From assembly GCA_030248135.1 (NCBI GenBank), contig JASANC010003779.1, positions 1 to 64,000 on the forward strand: a DNA stretch of 64,000 bases, read 5' to 3'. The position numbers were made by a program, and so were the translations under genes. Shown here piece after piece: positions 21,651-34,400 of this stretch. The DNA comes from Theristus sp. LFF4_11. Its lineage: Eukaryota > Nematoda > Chromadorea > Monhysterida > Xyalidae. The notes below the pieces were generated by a model, which saw only the letters and a list, made by a program, of their open reading frames with translations, was not told where the DNA came from and searched no databases. Position 1 is the stretch's first letter. Each line of letters begins with the position of its first letter.

Positions 21651-24600
21651 TCTGTGGCTGCTTTGCATTCTGAGTCGACAAACAAGCACTCTTTGTCTCA
21701 TTTCGATCTCTTGACGCAATTACTTATAAAAGTGCCCTTTTAATGAATGTGTATTGTCGATTTGTTCGAACGTGTCGCACCGACATGACATCATTTGCTT
21801 TGTCGTGCACAGTCGCCAGAATTTTAGTTCGGTTCGCCCCTTCGCATGTCATATTCACAGCCAAAACTGCTGAAAGTCTGGTATGCTGTGTTTGACATGC
21901 GCATGTTTCAGATTCAGAGCGCATGACGTCATTTCGATCTGACACGTTTCATGAATGGTATGTGCGCTGCTATAGAGCAACGTCAAAAACAATGTTACAC
22001 AACAAGTTCAAAGCTAAAAAGACAGAGCGAGGCACCGGCTTTTCTTCTGGCCTTTTGTTTTGAGGGTCAGAGTTGAGCATGTGACCGACAGGGGTTGATT
22101 TCATTTAAAACAACACACGCTAGCGTGAGTGCACGAAATGTGCAGTGACAGTACACGGTGTGCAAATTGTATGGTTTTATATCCGAAACAAAGCTGAAAA
22201 CCAAAAAAACTCAGTCATAATCAATGATGGGCTTTGAAATCACTGTAGCGAATTGTGATTACAAAATTTCAAAACATATATTCACTTTTTCGGTGCAATT
22301 AATAGTCGGTTACAAGCGCATGTTGCTATGATACAGTGTCGTCCTTGCGATGGGATACACTTGACTATGGTGGAATTTGGTCTGCATCGTGCAATTTATA
22401 CAACCCAGCTTTCAAACTTTGGAACCGTACATTTCAATTTCAGTGGACAAGAAACGACTGAAATTACATCAAACTCTAACTTATGAAAAGCTGAACAGGA
22501 AATGAGAATAACAAAAACATACTGATTGGTACTATCGGCTACATGTACATTTTCAAAGTGGGTTATTGAATATGGCTTTTATAGGTCACCCATGCAAGCT
22601 TATGCCTGGAAAAGCCATCGCAGAATGTGGAAAAAACGGTGATTTGCTTTTTAGTCAGGCGAACAATGACGAGTGTCACGGAGAAATTGACGTTATACAT
22701 TGCACTTCAAAGTTCACCGTGGAATTAGTTGCAGAAACCAGCAAAAACTAATCTACGCCCACATTTTACGACCGAATCGTTTTTTTTCATTTTTTGTAAA
22801 AAGTCGGATTTTCAAACCAAACCAACTGCAATGTAAGCAACGTTTATTAGTTCCTTCACAGTGAACAAGTAAATTGAAAGAAAGTAAAAAGTAGAACAAC
22901 AAAAGGCTTACTGCATTGACTTCGCTGCAACTTGGATTACTAGTTTCATCATTTTGGCGCCGAATGTTAGAAACAAAATCGTAATCAAACAGATCAGCAG
23001 TGCTGCTAACACCACTGATGATCACAAGCAAGCTAAGCTCTTTCAGTGCTGCGTGGAAACGCAATAGTTCTCAGTCTCACGACTTTGCAATTCTCAGCCT
23101 CTGAAAATATATGCTCTTGGGTCTTGGGGTCGTTGCAACTTGCAATCGCGTAAGCCTGTCTCAAGAACAGACGCCAGGAAAAATGTTGGAGACAACTGGA
23201 AACTGAAGAAAAACACAACGCGTAAAGAACAAGATTGGACATCTGATAAATCTGCCCATTTGCAGCTGGTGCAGGGTGTCAACTTGAATGCGCTTTTCAA
23301 TTTATTTGAATAATAGGCAAAACTAATTAGTATAATTGAAACCAAAATCAGGTGATGCAAATATCCAAGGAGACAGACGTGCTGAACAACGGTTGCAAAT
23401 AAAAAAATGTTCCCAGTCGATCTTATTTTACAGTGACACTTCAGGTGCCCATTCAGCATGTTCACAGTGTCACAGGAGAGGGAAACAAACGGCGACTAAT
23501 TTCCTCCCGAAGACACACGCGTTTATGCAAGAAGCCTGGGCGAGCATGCATGCGCACCCCGCAGATGGATTGCTGGCAGCGACGGAGCGACTGCGCGCCG
23601 TGCCCTGGGGCTTTCTCTCGTTATTCGCCGAAATACATGTTCCACAGCTAGCAGCACTGTTTTCAACTTGACCTCAAAAGTGTTATCGTTAAAAAGTGTG
23701 TTCTGGTGCGCTGGTCTCAGTGGTGCCACGACAAAAGCTAAACAAATATGATCACTTTGGTACAGTTTGCCGTGGTCAAAAGGAAGTAACTTCGAGCCCA
23801 AAACGAAACGCCAATTACAAGAGCCGCATCGTCTGATTGTTTTTTACGCACACAGTAATTACCATTTTTGTGGCGAAGCTCTGTGACGGTCACCGCGTCA
23901 TTTGTTGTTGGGGCACCCACTCATTAACTGGATGCGCTTTTTATGCCTCTGTTTACCTTTTTTACTGTGCCGGATTTTTTAAACTATTTCTATTTTCAGT
24001 GTCGAACTCAGTACTCAGTATCACACAACAGTCTTGAAAATGCCAACAACCTGCGTGGTTGGGTGACCCAATTCAACGGAAGCTACAGGTTTCTTATGCT
24101 GCAGTTTGGCCGTGAAAGTCGACCATGCATGAAGACGACACGACACATCTATTAAATTTTTTTCTAGTCCGGTTTTATGCGGAATAGAAAGTTCAAGCCA
24201 AAAAGCTGATTTGTTGCATACACGTCGTACATTGTACATGTCATATTTTTTGTCCGCGCACACTGGACTTTGAGCGGCGAGAAAACTGCCAACGTTTTCA
24301 AAATGGTGTCTTGTTAAAAAACTGCAATGACAATGCTTTCATGGAGCGACATTGAAAATTCAAAACTAGTGAATAGGCTGAAACGGAAATCCCTCGTTGT
24401 CCATATGCCGGTAATTATGAGCACGGATGATAGTTTTCAGTCTCATGTTTGAAAATTAGAGTGTTGATGCAAACACGTTATGTGCATGGTTTGTATTTTT
24501 GAAAACTAAATTAGTTTGCCGCTTTACAGTGTACTGTAGTTCGGATCTGCCTTAACGCAAACTGCCATAACGGCTATCTGAAAAAAATGCGTATATTACC

Positions 24601-25675
24601 GTATGTGGAACAAAATGTGTGATCCATGGTGTGGTGACATCCGTCCGTTGTCACGCTCCAACTGTAAACAAACCAAATCGCAAACCACAAAAGTTCAATT
24701 GTTATCGTGAAACTGACATGAATTACACAAAATTACGATCAAACGCACCCACGCACAACAACAAACATCACATCACAATCAATGCGGCCTATTTTCGTGC
24801 GTTCGCTAAAACCGGTTACAGAGTTTAAAAAAATAATGCTGCTGAAATGAGAGGTCTGTTTTGTTGTATAGCAAAGTTGAAAAATTGAACTGTCATGAAA
24901 TTGCAAATGGTTACCAAAAAAGTTATATGACTGTAAGATGAAGTTATTTTTTATCCTAAAATTATCATGCCACCCACCGTCTTACTTGGCTCAAAAGCAC
25001 CAATTTCTTGTTCAACCTTCCTTGTTACCTTCTGCGTATGTGACGAATAAAAACACTCATTTTGAGATTGATTCGTAAACGTTGTTGTTGCAACTTTTCT
25101 TATTTTTTTCTGAGTAATCAAATGATTTCAATCAATCTGAAAAATCAAGTTTCTGGCAACATTTTGTTTGCAACCACAAAAGTCCACGACAAAGTCGTTT
25201 GACAGTGTTTAGGTTTCACAGTCATTTTTGATAAAGACGTCAACCAACGCATAAAAATGCAGTGATTGACGCAGAAACAGCAAATGTTTGATGTCATGCA
25301 TTGAAAACTCATTGATTTTAGAATTTTTGTTGGCAGTAAACAACGTGGTTGTGTACTGTGGTACACATTCAAAGTTTTTTTTGCGTGCGAGTAGGCTTTG
25401 TTGGTGATTGCCATTGCCGACAATTCATGAAACTTTCCCAAGCAATAAAAATCATTTGGCAGAATATTTGAACACTGTTAAAGTATTTTGCGGCAATTAT
25501 AAAAGTCGACATGAAAGTGACTGGCAAAAACACTATGTACATTTTTAATAAGTCTCATGTATTTTTATCATTTACTGTGCGCTTGCTTAACAGCTTGGTA
25601 CATGCAGCGAAAGCAACCAAATATGTTTAAAAAATGACAACTTTTCTTTTCTTGTATTATCTCTTCTTTTGGTCC
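21651..25675. other. Gene-poor region upstream of flp-14
   Basis: No gene could be supported across about 4 kb. This region should contain the flp-14 promoter, directly right of 21650 on the minus strand, but no motif was identified. Small frames at 22566-22751 and 24619-24828 lack homology. A GC-rich patch at 23500-23670 stands out and is listed among the findings. Confidence 0.5.
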
Positions 25676-25853
25676 CGAGACTCAATGCGCGCACAGATAG
25701 GCAAACAGTTTCATGCATGACTCGGGGATTCAAAATTGGTCCGTGATCCGAGTCCCCTAAATAGGGCCGAATCACTTAGGCGATTTTGAACGGCCACATA
25801 AAGATTGAAACTAGTTTCCTTTCTACGTCTGCACACACACTGAGTCGCAGAAT
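25676..25853 (+). mobile_element. MITE family M, copy 2
   Basis: It begins CGAGACTCAATGCGCGC and ends CACTGAGTCGCAGAATC. It is aligned end to end with 15006-15178 (shared GATTCAAAATTGG, GATCCGAGTCCCCTAA, CACATAAAGATTGAAA). It lies about 70 bp upstream of the first transglutaminase gene, so it may sit in its promoter region. Confidence 0.82.
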
Positions 25854-25923
25854 CTAATAAACTGAGAATACATGAACAGCATTGGGCACGTTTGTCCACA
25901 TCAGATTAGCACGAATCAGCATC

Positions 25924-28900
25924 ATGATCCATTCGGTGTCCACGCCGCCGGCTGATCTGGTCTACGCAAGGCCAGTGCGTTTTCGGTTCAATCGCGATGG
26001 CAGTCGCATGGTTGAGACTGGCGACGGTGAATGGGTGATGGAAAGCGAGTTTGCAGCAGAGGACGCCGACAAGCAGACGCCGCCAACGTTGCTGGATGTG
26101 CAGCCGAATGAGCGGCTGCAGCGCAAACGCAGCGGCGATCTCTGGCACGAGCTGATGACACGCCGCGCGCTCGACAAACTCACCACCGACGAGAAGAAAA
26201 AGTTTCTCAAGCAGCAGTCGACCGCCGACGACCCGACCATCCGTAGGCTGTTTGCTCTGTTGCTTTCCCGAACGTGTCGGTCCGAAAAGACGTCAGTTGC
26301 TTTACAGACGCTCATCATGCAAAGGCACGGTTTTCAGCTTGTTTCACCATCACATAAACGGACTAGCCAAATTGAAAGAATTCGGGCTGCTGTGCCTGAC
26401 ATGTTTCCAGAGCCCATGACGTCTTTTACGTCCGAAAGCCTAAAGCATATGGTATAGATTTGCGTCACTTTTGCAACAAATCAACAACCTAAATTTTGAC
26501 TTTACAGCTGCGCACGCGGTTCGATTGACGCCGCCTGCCGATGAGGCAGATCGCAAACCGGACACGAACAGTCCGCTGACGGTGGAGTGGGTGGACATGT
26601 TGGTGCAGCAGAACGCGCAGACACACCGCACGGGCGACTTTGATCTGTGTCGGCGCTCAAAGCAACGGCAACTGGTCATCAGAAGGGGACAGCCGTTCAA
26701 GATGCAAATCGCAACCGATCGGCCGTTCAACGGGGACACAGACACGCTGAAGTTGATATTCGAGTTTGGTCAGTGAGTGGAAGAGGATGTCTCCTATTGG
26801 TATTCACTAGCGCAATGTTGTGCATTCAGTTGACTTGAGCATCGATTGGTTCTTCTACATCTTGTCGATGCGACCAATCAGCGCGTCGAGCCAGCCGCTT
26901 AAACTTTTCAATTCACATTCAAAGCGCTTCATCTACATTACAGGCGCACATGCATCTGAGTCTAAGGGCACCCGGGTGACGCTCGTGCTGGACAGTGTGG
27001 AACGCAGCAACGTCTGTGGCTGGTCACTCACTCGCAGCAACACGGACACAACTCACGAGAAGACCAGCACTCTGTTGACTGTGAGCGTGCAGTGTCCCGC
27101 ATCAACGGTCATTGGCTGTTGGCAGTGCATCGCGCAGACAACAACACACGGACACGATGGGCACGTGCTCACGCAGCAGGCAACACTGCCCGTCATCTTC
27201 ATGCTGTTCAATCCGTGGATGAAAGGTTGGGCCGCAATTGAAAATCATCATTGTCTGCAGTCAATCATAGTTTGCAGTGGGTCGTAGTCTGCGGTCATCA
27301 CAGTCTGCATTCAATTAAAATTTGAGTCATTGCAATGACACTCGTTTTTAAAAACACCAGTTGCATTGCAGACGACGCTGTTTACATGGCTAACTGTGAG
27401 CACCTCGATGAGTACGTACTGAATGACGTGGGCAAGATTTGGCGAGGCTCATACCACGAGCCGAAAGCGAGCGGCTGGGCGTTTGGACAGGTCAAGCGAT
27501 AGCTGGTTGTTTCCATTGAGTACAGTGTTCATTTTCGATCGATTGCAAAGCAACGTCGAAAGAAGCAACGCATTTTGTGTTTCTAGTTTGACGACGGAGT
27601 GCTGCAGGCGAGTCTGTACGCGCTCGAGCAAACCAAACTGAACTGTTCGCAGCGCTGCGACCCGGTGCGTGTGGTGCGTGCGCTGGTGCAGATTGTAAGT
27701 GACACAAACACACTGGCACAACTGCACAAGAAGACCACAATCACACGAATTTGAATGGGCAGGTCAGCAAACGAATGATTGTCGCTAATTGGAACGGCGA
27801 CTACAAAAATGAGATTGCTCCGACGCAGTGGCCGGGCAGCACGTCCATACTGAAGGAGTACCTCACGGGCAACGGACTGCCTGTCTCATACGGCCAATGC
27901 TGGGTCTACGCCGGCGTCCTCTGCACTGGTGCGTCCGTTGAGCTCCGCTTGCTGGCAGACGTTTCAAAACGAGCATTCCTCCTCGTATTTCAGTTCTGCG
28001 TGCTCTGGGCGTGCCGTGTCGTGTCGTAACGAATTACGCCTCTGCGTACGACGCTGACAACACGGGCACGGTAGACGTGCATTTCGCCACGGACACTGGC
28101 AAACTCATGGCAACACGCAACATCGACTCAGTCTGGTAAACGGACGTTACCTGCAACGAACAGCAAGCAGCGTGCATGTATCTTTGTTTGCACTGTTTTT
28201 TAGGAATTACCACGTGTGGAACGAGTGCTGGATGCGCAGATTGGACTTGCCGGACGGCCACGACGGATGGCAGGCGGTCGATGCAACGCCGGAGAGTGAC
28301 AACCAGGGTTGGTGTACACGGTCAAATGTGAGCACAACAGCAACAGATGCACGACGCAACACGCGTTGCAGAGCTGGTGCACCCAGGACCAACGTCCGTG
28401 GCGACCATCCGTCGCGGCGACGTTTACTACTTGCACGACACGGCGTGCATGTTCACGAAAATGAACGCTCACGTCTGCTACTGGACGGTCGACAAGGCGG
28501 GCGACCCACACTTTGTGTTGGCCAACGATGATCAGTGGGTGCTTGGAAAAGTTGTCGCTCACTACTCGAACTGCACATGTTTGTACCATTTTGGCGTTGT
28601 TACAGAATTGGTCGACTGATCGTGACTAAACAGCCAGTCCGACAACAACGACTATCGACAACTGACGATGACCGCGAAGATATCACGCAGTCGTACAAGT
28701 TTACGGAGCAAGGTTGGCGTGTCAAACCACTTCTGTCGCTCTCTGAACCGCGAACAAAACAAAGTTTCTTTATAATCAGGCAGTCGAATGTCTCGCGAGC
28801 GCGTGCATGAAGCGTTGCTGCCCGGTTACCGCAAAATACAGGCGTACTACGCAGGCGAAAGTGGCCGTGCAAAGAGCACCGTCAGCTTTCGGGTGCATGC

Positions 28901-30156
28901 ACCGACGGACACGCGCATTGGCGAGTCAGTGTGCGTGCGAGTGACCGTGTGCAACAAGCTGACCGACAAAGCACAGGCGGTGCAACTGAAGACACGCGTC
29001 AACGCAGCCACGTACACCGGCAGAGCTGCGCTGAAAATATGTGAACACAACGAAACCATGCTCTTGGCACCCGCACAAAGTGAGTGACACTAACTGCTAA
29101 AAAGGGTTTGAGAATTGTGAATGTGATTTGCACACAAACCCATCAACTATCAATTCTTGCATTTAGTGCATCTTTCACATTGACGAGTTACCGACGTTTG
29201 TTCAAGTTTGTCGCTGAGTGAAGTGTTGAACTGTCAATAGCTGTTGAAAGTTTCGCTGGTCTTGATTAACGTTTGTCAGTGCAGCAGAGCACACAAATTT
29301 GCGCACGCAGGCAGCGAGCACCAAGTGAGCGTGCCGTTTGCGATGTACGCCACAAAGCTGAGCGACCAGTGCTTCTTTTTGATTTCCGTGCTTGCGATGG
29401 TCGATGACGAAACCGCAGGCGCACACAACAAACCGCAGACTTTTGCGCACATTGACACAATGCAGTTGCAAACGCCTGACATTGAAATTGAGGTCGGTGC
29501 ACTGCACGTGCTGCTGAGAAAGCAACGCCACTAAACTCGCCACTAAAGTAGAGTTCGCGAGCAACAATTTGCAAACGCAGTTTTGTTCCGCAGAGGGTTT
29601 AGCGTTGTTTTCACGGAGACTTTCAGTTTCTTCCAAATTTACACCCTCTCTCAATCCACGTGCAGTTTGCGGAAGAAGCGCGGCTGGCGCGGGACACGAA
29701 AGTTCGTCTGAAGTTCGCCAATCCGCTGCCGATCACGCTGCGCAACTGTCGTTTCATGGTCGAAGGCCCGGGCGTCATTGAAACAACTGAGCTGCTCTGC
29801 GAGTTAGTGCGCACTCGTAACGTCTGCTGAACAAAACCTACTTTTACATCGCCTTTGTCTTGTGAAATGTTCAGTTGGACGTACTCAGTGTAACATTAAA
29901 AAATGCAAACGTTTAGGTAGGTGCTCCGCTTTTGCACCTACATTGTACATTACATAAAGTTATTGTTATTATGAGGGAGATGGACAAATATGAAGCATGT
30001 TTTTGTTGCTGCAGGGACATTCCAGCAGACTGCGAGGCTGTGGCACCATTCACGTTTGCCCCGTGGAAATTGGGCAACCGAATGATGGTCGTTCGTTTTG
30101 TGTGCGACCAACTGCGCGATGTTGCCGCTGCGTTTGCAGTCAACGTGCAAGCATAA
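25924..30156 (+). CDS. Transglutaminase 1 (protein-glutamine gamma-glutamyltransferase)
   Basis: Fourteen exons: 25924-26242, 26508-26768, 26944-27225, 27372-27490, 27587-27694, 27763-27928, 27994-28135, 28204-28307, 28372-28534, 28606-28712, 28780-29079, 29311-29492, 29666-29802 and 30015-30156. All phases agree and give 843 residues. Domain order is: a variable charged N-terminal extension; the beta-sandwich (exons 2-3, ending FMLFNPW); the papain-like core; and two C-terminal beta-barrels ([10 protein letters not shown] in exon 13). The catalytic triad is intact: Cys409 in GQCWVYAGV, His469 in YHVWNE and Asp492 in [19 protein letters not shown] and [10 protein letters not shown] are further family landmarks. 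The enzyme forms Ca-dependent isopeptide crosslinks between glutamine and lysine side chains, in cuticle, clot or matrix in other invertebrates. No signal peptide is seen. The start is chosen at the ATG matching the paralogue; an upstream in-frame ATG exists at 25882. Confidence 0.95.
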
Positions 30157-31462
30157 ACTTCATTTGAAATTTCATTGTTCAAGTTCATCACTTGAAAACA
30201 ATCAAAATGTGAAACTCGGTGGACTTCTCTAAAAACAATATTTTTCAATACAGATCTTATTTCTATCGCTTTGTGGTTGTGGTAGTATTGATAACAATAA
30301 TTTGTCAGCGTTTGGGACACGTTACATTCTTTGTCGGCTTACTTTGATGTGTATTCTATATGGAAGTAAAAAAGACCTCAAATGAAATGACATTCTGTGC
30401 TGCTAACTTTGCAGCACGATCCGTAGATAACTTGAATTCATTCACAGCATGGTTCCCATGACAGAAACTAATGAAAACTGACTAAAATTCAAAACAGTTT
30501 TTTAAACACCAGCACACTCAGTATGCTTCATTTCATGATTGAACACTGATACAGTTCTATTATAAAATGCAACAATTTTTATAAAAATGCAAAAGCACAT
30601 GAAGCGAAAGTTGTCAAAAAGATACTTGTGTTTTGTGTCTTACACTCTGTGTCGTTTGCGTGAATGTCAGAGAAACCGCAATACCAACGTTATTTCTTAA
30701 AGAAGAAAGCTCTAAACACTCTAAACGTTGCAGAAAGCAAGTTGCGTGAAGCAATTTCTATTTCTATTTCTATTTTATTATTATGAAAACAGTCAAACAA
30801 GTTTTAAAGTTCTGGTTAAAACTTGCAGAGCCAAAGTCACGGAATCGGCTTATTCTTTGAAAAGGCACAGCAGGTCATAAAGTTGCTCATGCGTCATTTT
30901 CAGAAACCATTCGTTGCTTGCTCTATGTTGTTCTCATGGTCATAATGCGTGGGCGTTGCGTTCCCTCAATTGATTGCTGCTTATAGATTACCGCAAAATC
31001 TTTGAACGTCATTTATTCGCAAATCAAAGAATTACACTTTTTTGTTATTTTGAACATTGTGATAATCCAAATTTTTTTGGCTGAAGTTTGTGGAGACGCC
31101 TCCGCCTACATGTATTTGTCAACTTAATTTGCGCAAACAAACACACTTGCGCAGACATATCAAAGTTCACATGTTGTCTTGAAAGTTTTATTTTTCAAAT
31201 TGTGAGATCAGCTCTCTGAAAACTGCAAATTCACCAGTGAAGTTATGCGTGGTTATTTTTGCAGGAGTGAACTTCACTGAGAAGACTGCGATTATTTTTA
31301 CGAAGTTCACATTGACATCCGATCATTTTGTAATTGAGTCAACCAGAGTGCATATGTTGTAAATTCGGATACTCTTATGCAATCCACTTTGGAACAAGTT
31401 CAATCTCTCTGCAGTTTCTAACGATACTGTTGCTTCGGTTGCAATCGCGCATCAACGCATCA
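30157..31462. other. Spacer between the two transglutaminase genes
   Basis: About 1.3 kb of AT-rich DNA with no gene. The last 130 bp is open in frame with exon 1 of the second transglutaminase (from 31334), so the true 5' end of that gene could lie here. Confidence 0.55.
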
Positions 31463-34400
31463 ATGATCCGCGACCCAACGACTCCCTTGTTGGACATCGT
31501 GTTCGCGCGGCCCGCTCGTGTTCGCTTCAACAGTCGTGGCGAGCGCATCAGCAGCACCGACGCAGCACAGCAAAGCAGCTCGATCGACCGTGAAAAGAAG
31601 CAAGACGATGACAAAGATGATAACGTGTGGCAGACACTGATGGCGCGACGCGCATTGCACAAACTCAGCAGCGGCGGGCTGCCCGGCAACGGCGCCTCGC
31701 TGGTTGACCCGACGGCATTCGGCCTTTGTGAGCGACCATTTTTGTTGTCAAACGCAACACGAGCTACATTTCATAACTCTTTCTGGTCTGTAAGTGCAGC
31801 AATCATAAAAAATGCAACACTTTTTGCGTGCTCGATTGTTAAAACGGTAAAAATGCGTCATTGCAGCGGCACACGCGGTTCCGGTTGGCCAACCCGCTGA
31901 TACAGATGAAACCGATGAAAGCGACCGTGCTCAAAGCGCGCGTCCGCTGACGGTGGAGTGGGTGGACATGTTGGTGCAGCAGAACGCGCAGACACACCAC
32001 ACGGGCGACTTTGATCTGTGTCGGCGCTCAAAGCAACGGCAGCTGGTCATCAGAAGGGGACAGCCGTTCAAAATGCAAGTCGCAACCGATCGGCCGTTCA
32101 ACGCGGACACGGACACGCTGAAGTTGATATTCGCAATTGGTACGCTGGCGGTACACACTACACAAGTCTTCATTCAACGAACACGTTTCAATCGTCGACA
32201 CACCCGTGCAAAGCCGTGGTGACGCATGGCACGGCTGTCGCAAGACAGGGCTGCTTGACGTAGCGCAAGTAAATTTGCAGCTTTGCGCACCACGCTCCGC
32301 CATACCGCCCACGCAATTTTTTGCAGTGCAGTGCAGGATGCCAAAAAAATTTCTGCGTGCCGTTGCACGGCTACGACCAACACAAAATTTTTGTAAACTT
32401 GTTTTAAAAAATATGTTGATGAAAAAGTCATCAATTGTACAGGAAACCACTCGACCGAAGCGAAGGGGACACGAGTGAGCCTTTTGATTGACGACCAACA
32501 CAGAAAGCAGAACGTCAGTGTGTGCGGCTGGTTGGTGAGCATGAGTGCAGGCAGCCAGCTGGCACGCCACTGGTGTTACCAGTTGACAGTGAGCAGTCCG
32601 GCAACGAGCGTCATTGGCTGCTGGCAATGCCACCTGCAGACGTCAACTGTTGTCAACGAACAAACGCTGCACAGCCACTCGAGACTGCCGCCAGTGTTCG
32701 TGCTGTTCAATCCGTGGAATCAACGTTCGTAACTTCGGTTTTTCATTCAACAAAACTTGTGTTGTTCAGCTTTGCGAATTATTCGGCTTGAATCAATGTT
32801 ACAGAAGATGCAGTTTACATGGTCGATACAGAGCAACTGGACGAGTGTGTCTTGAATGATGTGGGCACGATTTGGAGGGGCTCGTACGATGTCAGTCGTG
32901 CTTGCACCTGGTTGTTCTCGCAGGTTAGGCGTTCAAACAAAATGAAACAAGTGCAAAGCTTTTGTTTTCGTGTTACCGCTGCTCACACACATTGTAGCTA
33001 CACTAACTTGCAAATGCAATGTACGCAAGCGGTGAATCGAGACAGTCGTTTGTTGATTTCGAGAAGCTCATGATTTCAGTTTGACGACGGTGTCCTGCAG
33101 GCGAGCCTGTTCGTGTTGGACCAAGCTGCGCTCATTTGCACACAACGCCGTGACCCAGTGCGTGTCGTGCGTGCGATTGCCTCAATTGTCAGTGGTATAG
33201 CAAATGTGTAGAAATTGCACACAATTTTAGAAAAAATGGTTTTTGCAATAAAGCAAAATTTACAGGTGAGCACGCGTGTTTTGCTCGCAAATTGGTCGGG
33301 CGACTATGGAAACGAGACTGCCCCAACGCAGTGGCCTGGCAGCGGCACTATCCTGAAAGAATTCTTTGCTACCAACGGAAAGCCTGTTCGCTATGCACAA
33401 TGCTGGGTGTATGCAGGAGTGATATGCACTAGTACGGGGACATGCTCATGCTGCTCATTTTGCGGAATTTTGCTGTTGCTGAAATGCAGTTACCGTGCGG
33501 TTCGCACATAATGATAATCGTTCGTTTCAAACTGCTCACGTTTTTCAGTTCTGCGTGCTCTGGGCGTGCCGTGTCGTGTCGTAACGAATTACGCCTCTGC
33601 GTACGACGCTGACAACACGGGCACGGTGGACGTGCATTTCGCCACGGACACTGGCAAACTCATGGCAACACGCAACATCGACTCTGTCTGGTAAACGGAC
33701 GTTACCTGCAACGAACAGCAAGCAGCGTGCATGTATCTTTGTTTGCACTCTTTTTTAGGAATTACCACGTGTGGAACGAGTGCTGGATGCGCAGATTGGA
33801 CTTGCCGGACGGACACGACGGATGGCAGGCGGTCGATGCAACGCCAGATCTGATTCGGGGTTGTACAAGTGTTTTTTCTAATTAGACATTCATATTCGTA
33901 ACAGTTTGTGCGTTTCAGTGGCCGAATCCGTCCATGCAGGCCCTGTGTCAGTAAAAGCGATCCGAACCGGCCAAGTGTTTTTGTCGTCAGACACAGCGCA
34001 CATGTTTACGAAAGTGAACGCACAAGTGTGCTACTGGATTGTAGACGACGCGGGTGACCCGCAAATTTTGAGCGTTGACAACAACGCGTAAGTTTAATGG
34101 CATCTTTGTTGATATGTCGATTTGTCAATCTTGAGACATGAAAATAATTTTTTTTCAGAATTGGCAGACTAACGGTGACGAAAAGTGCCACCAGTAACCT
34201 AATGCACGACATTACTCGCGAGTACAAATACTCTGATGATGGTAGATCATGTGAATTCGTTTGTGTTGTCATCACTGACTTTAAACAAAAAAGATGAAAA
34301 AAGACGCAGACCCTGTCGGAACTTTGTGGGCGAACCGAATGTGAATGAAGTCCCACTTACCGGTGGACGTGCACTGCAGACAGTCTCATTCTCGTTCTAT

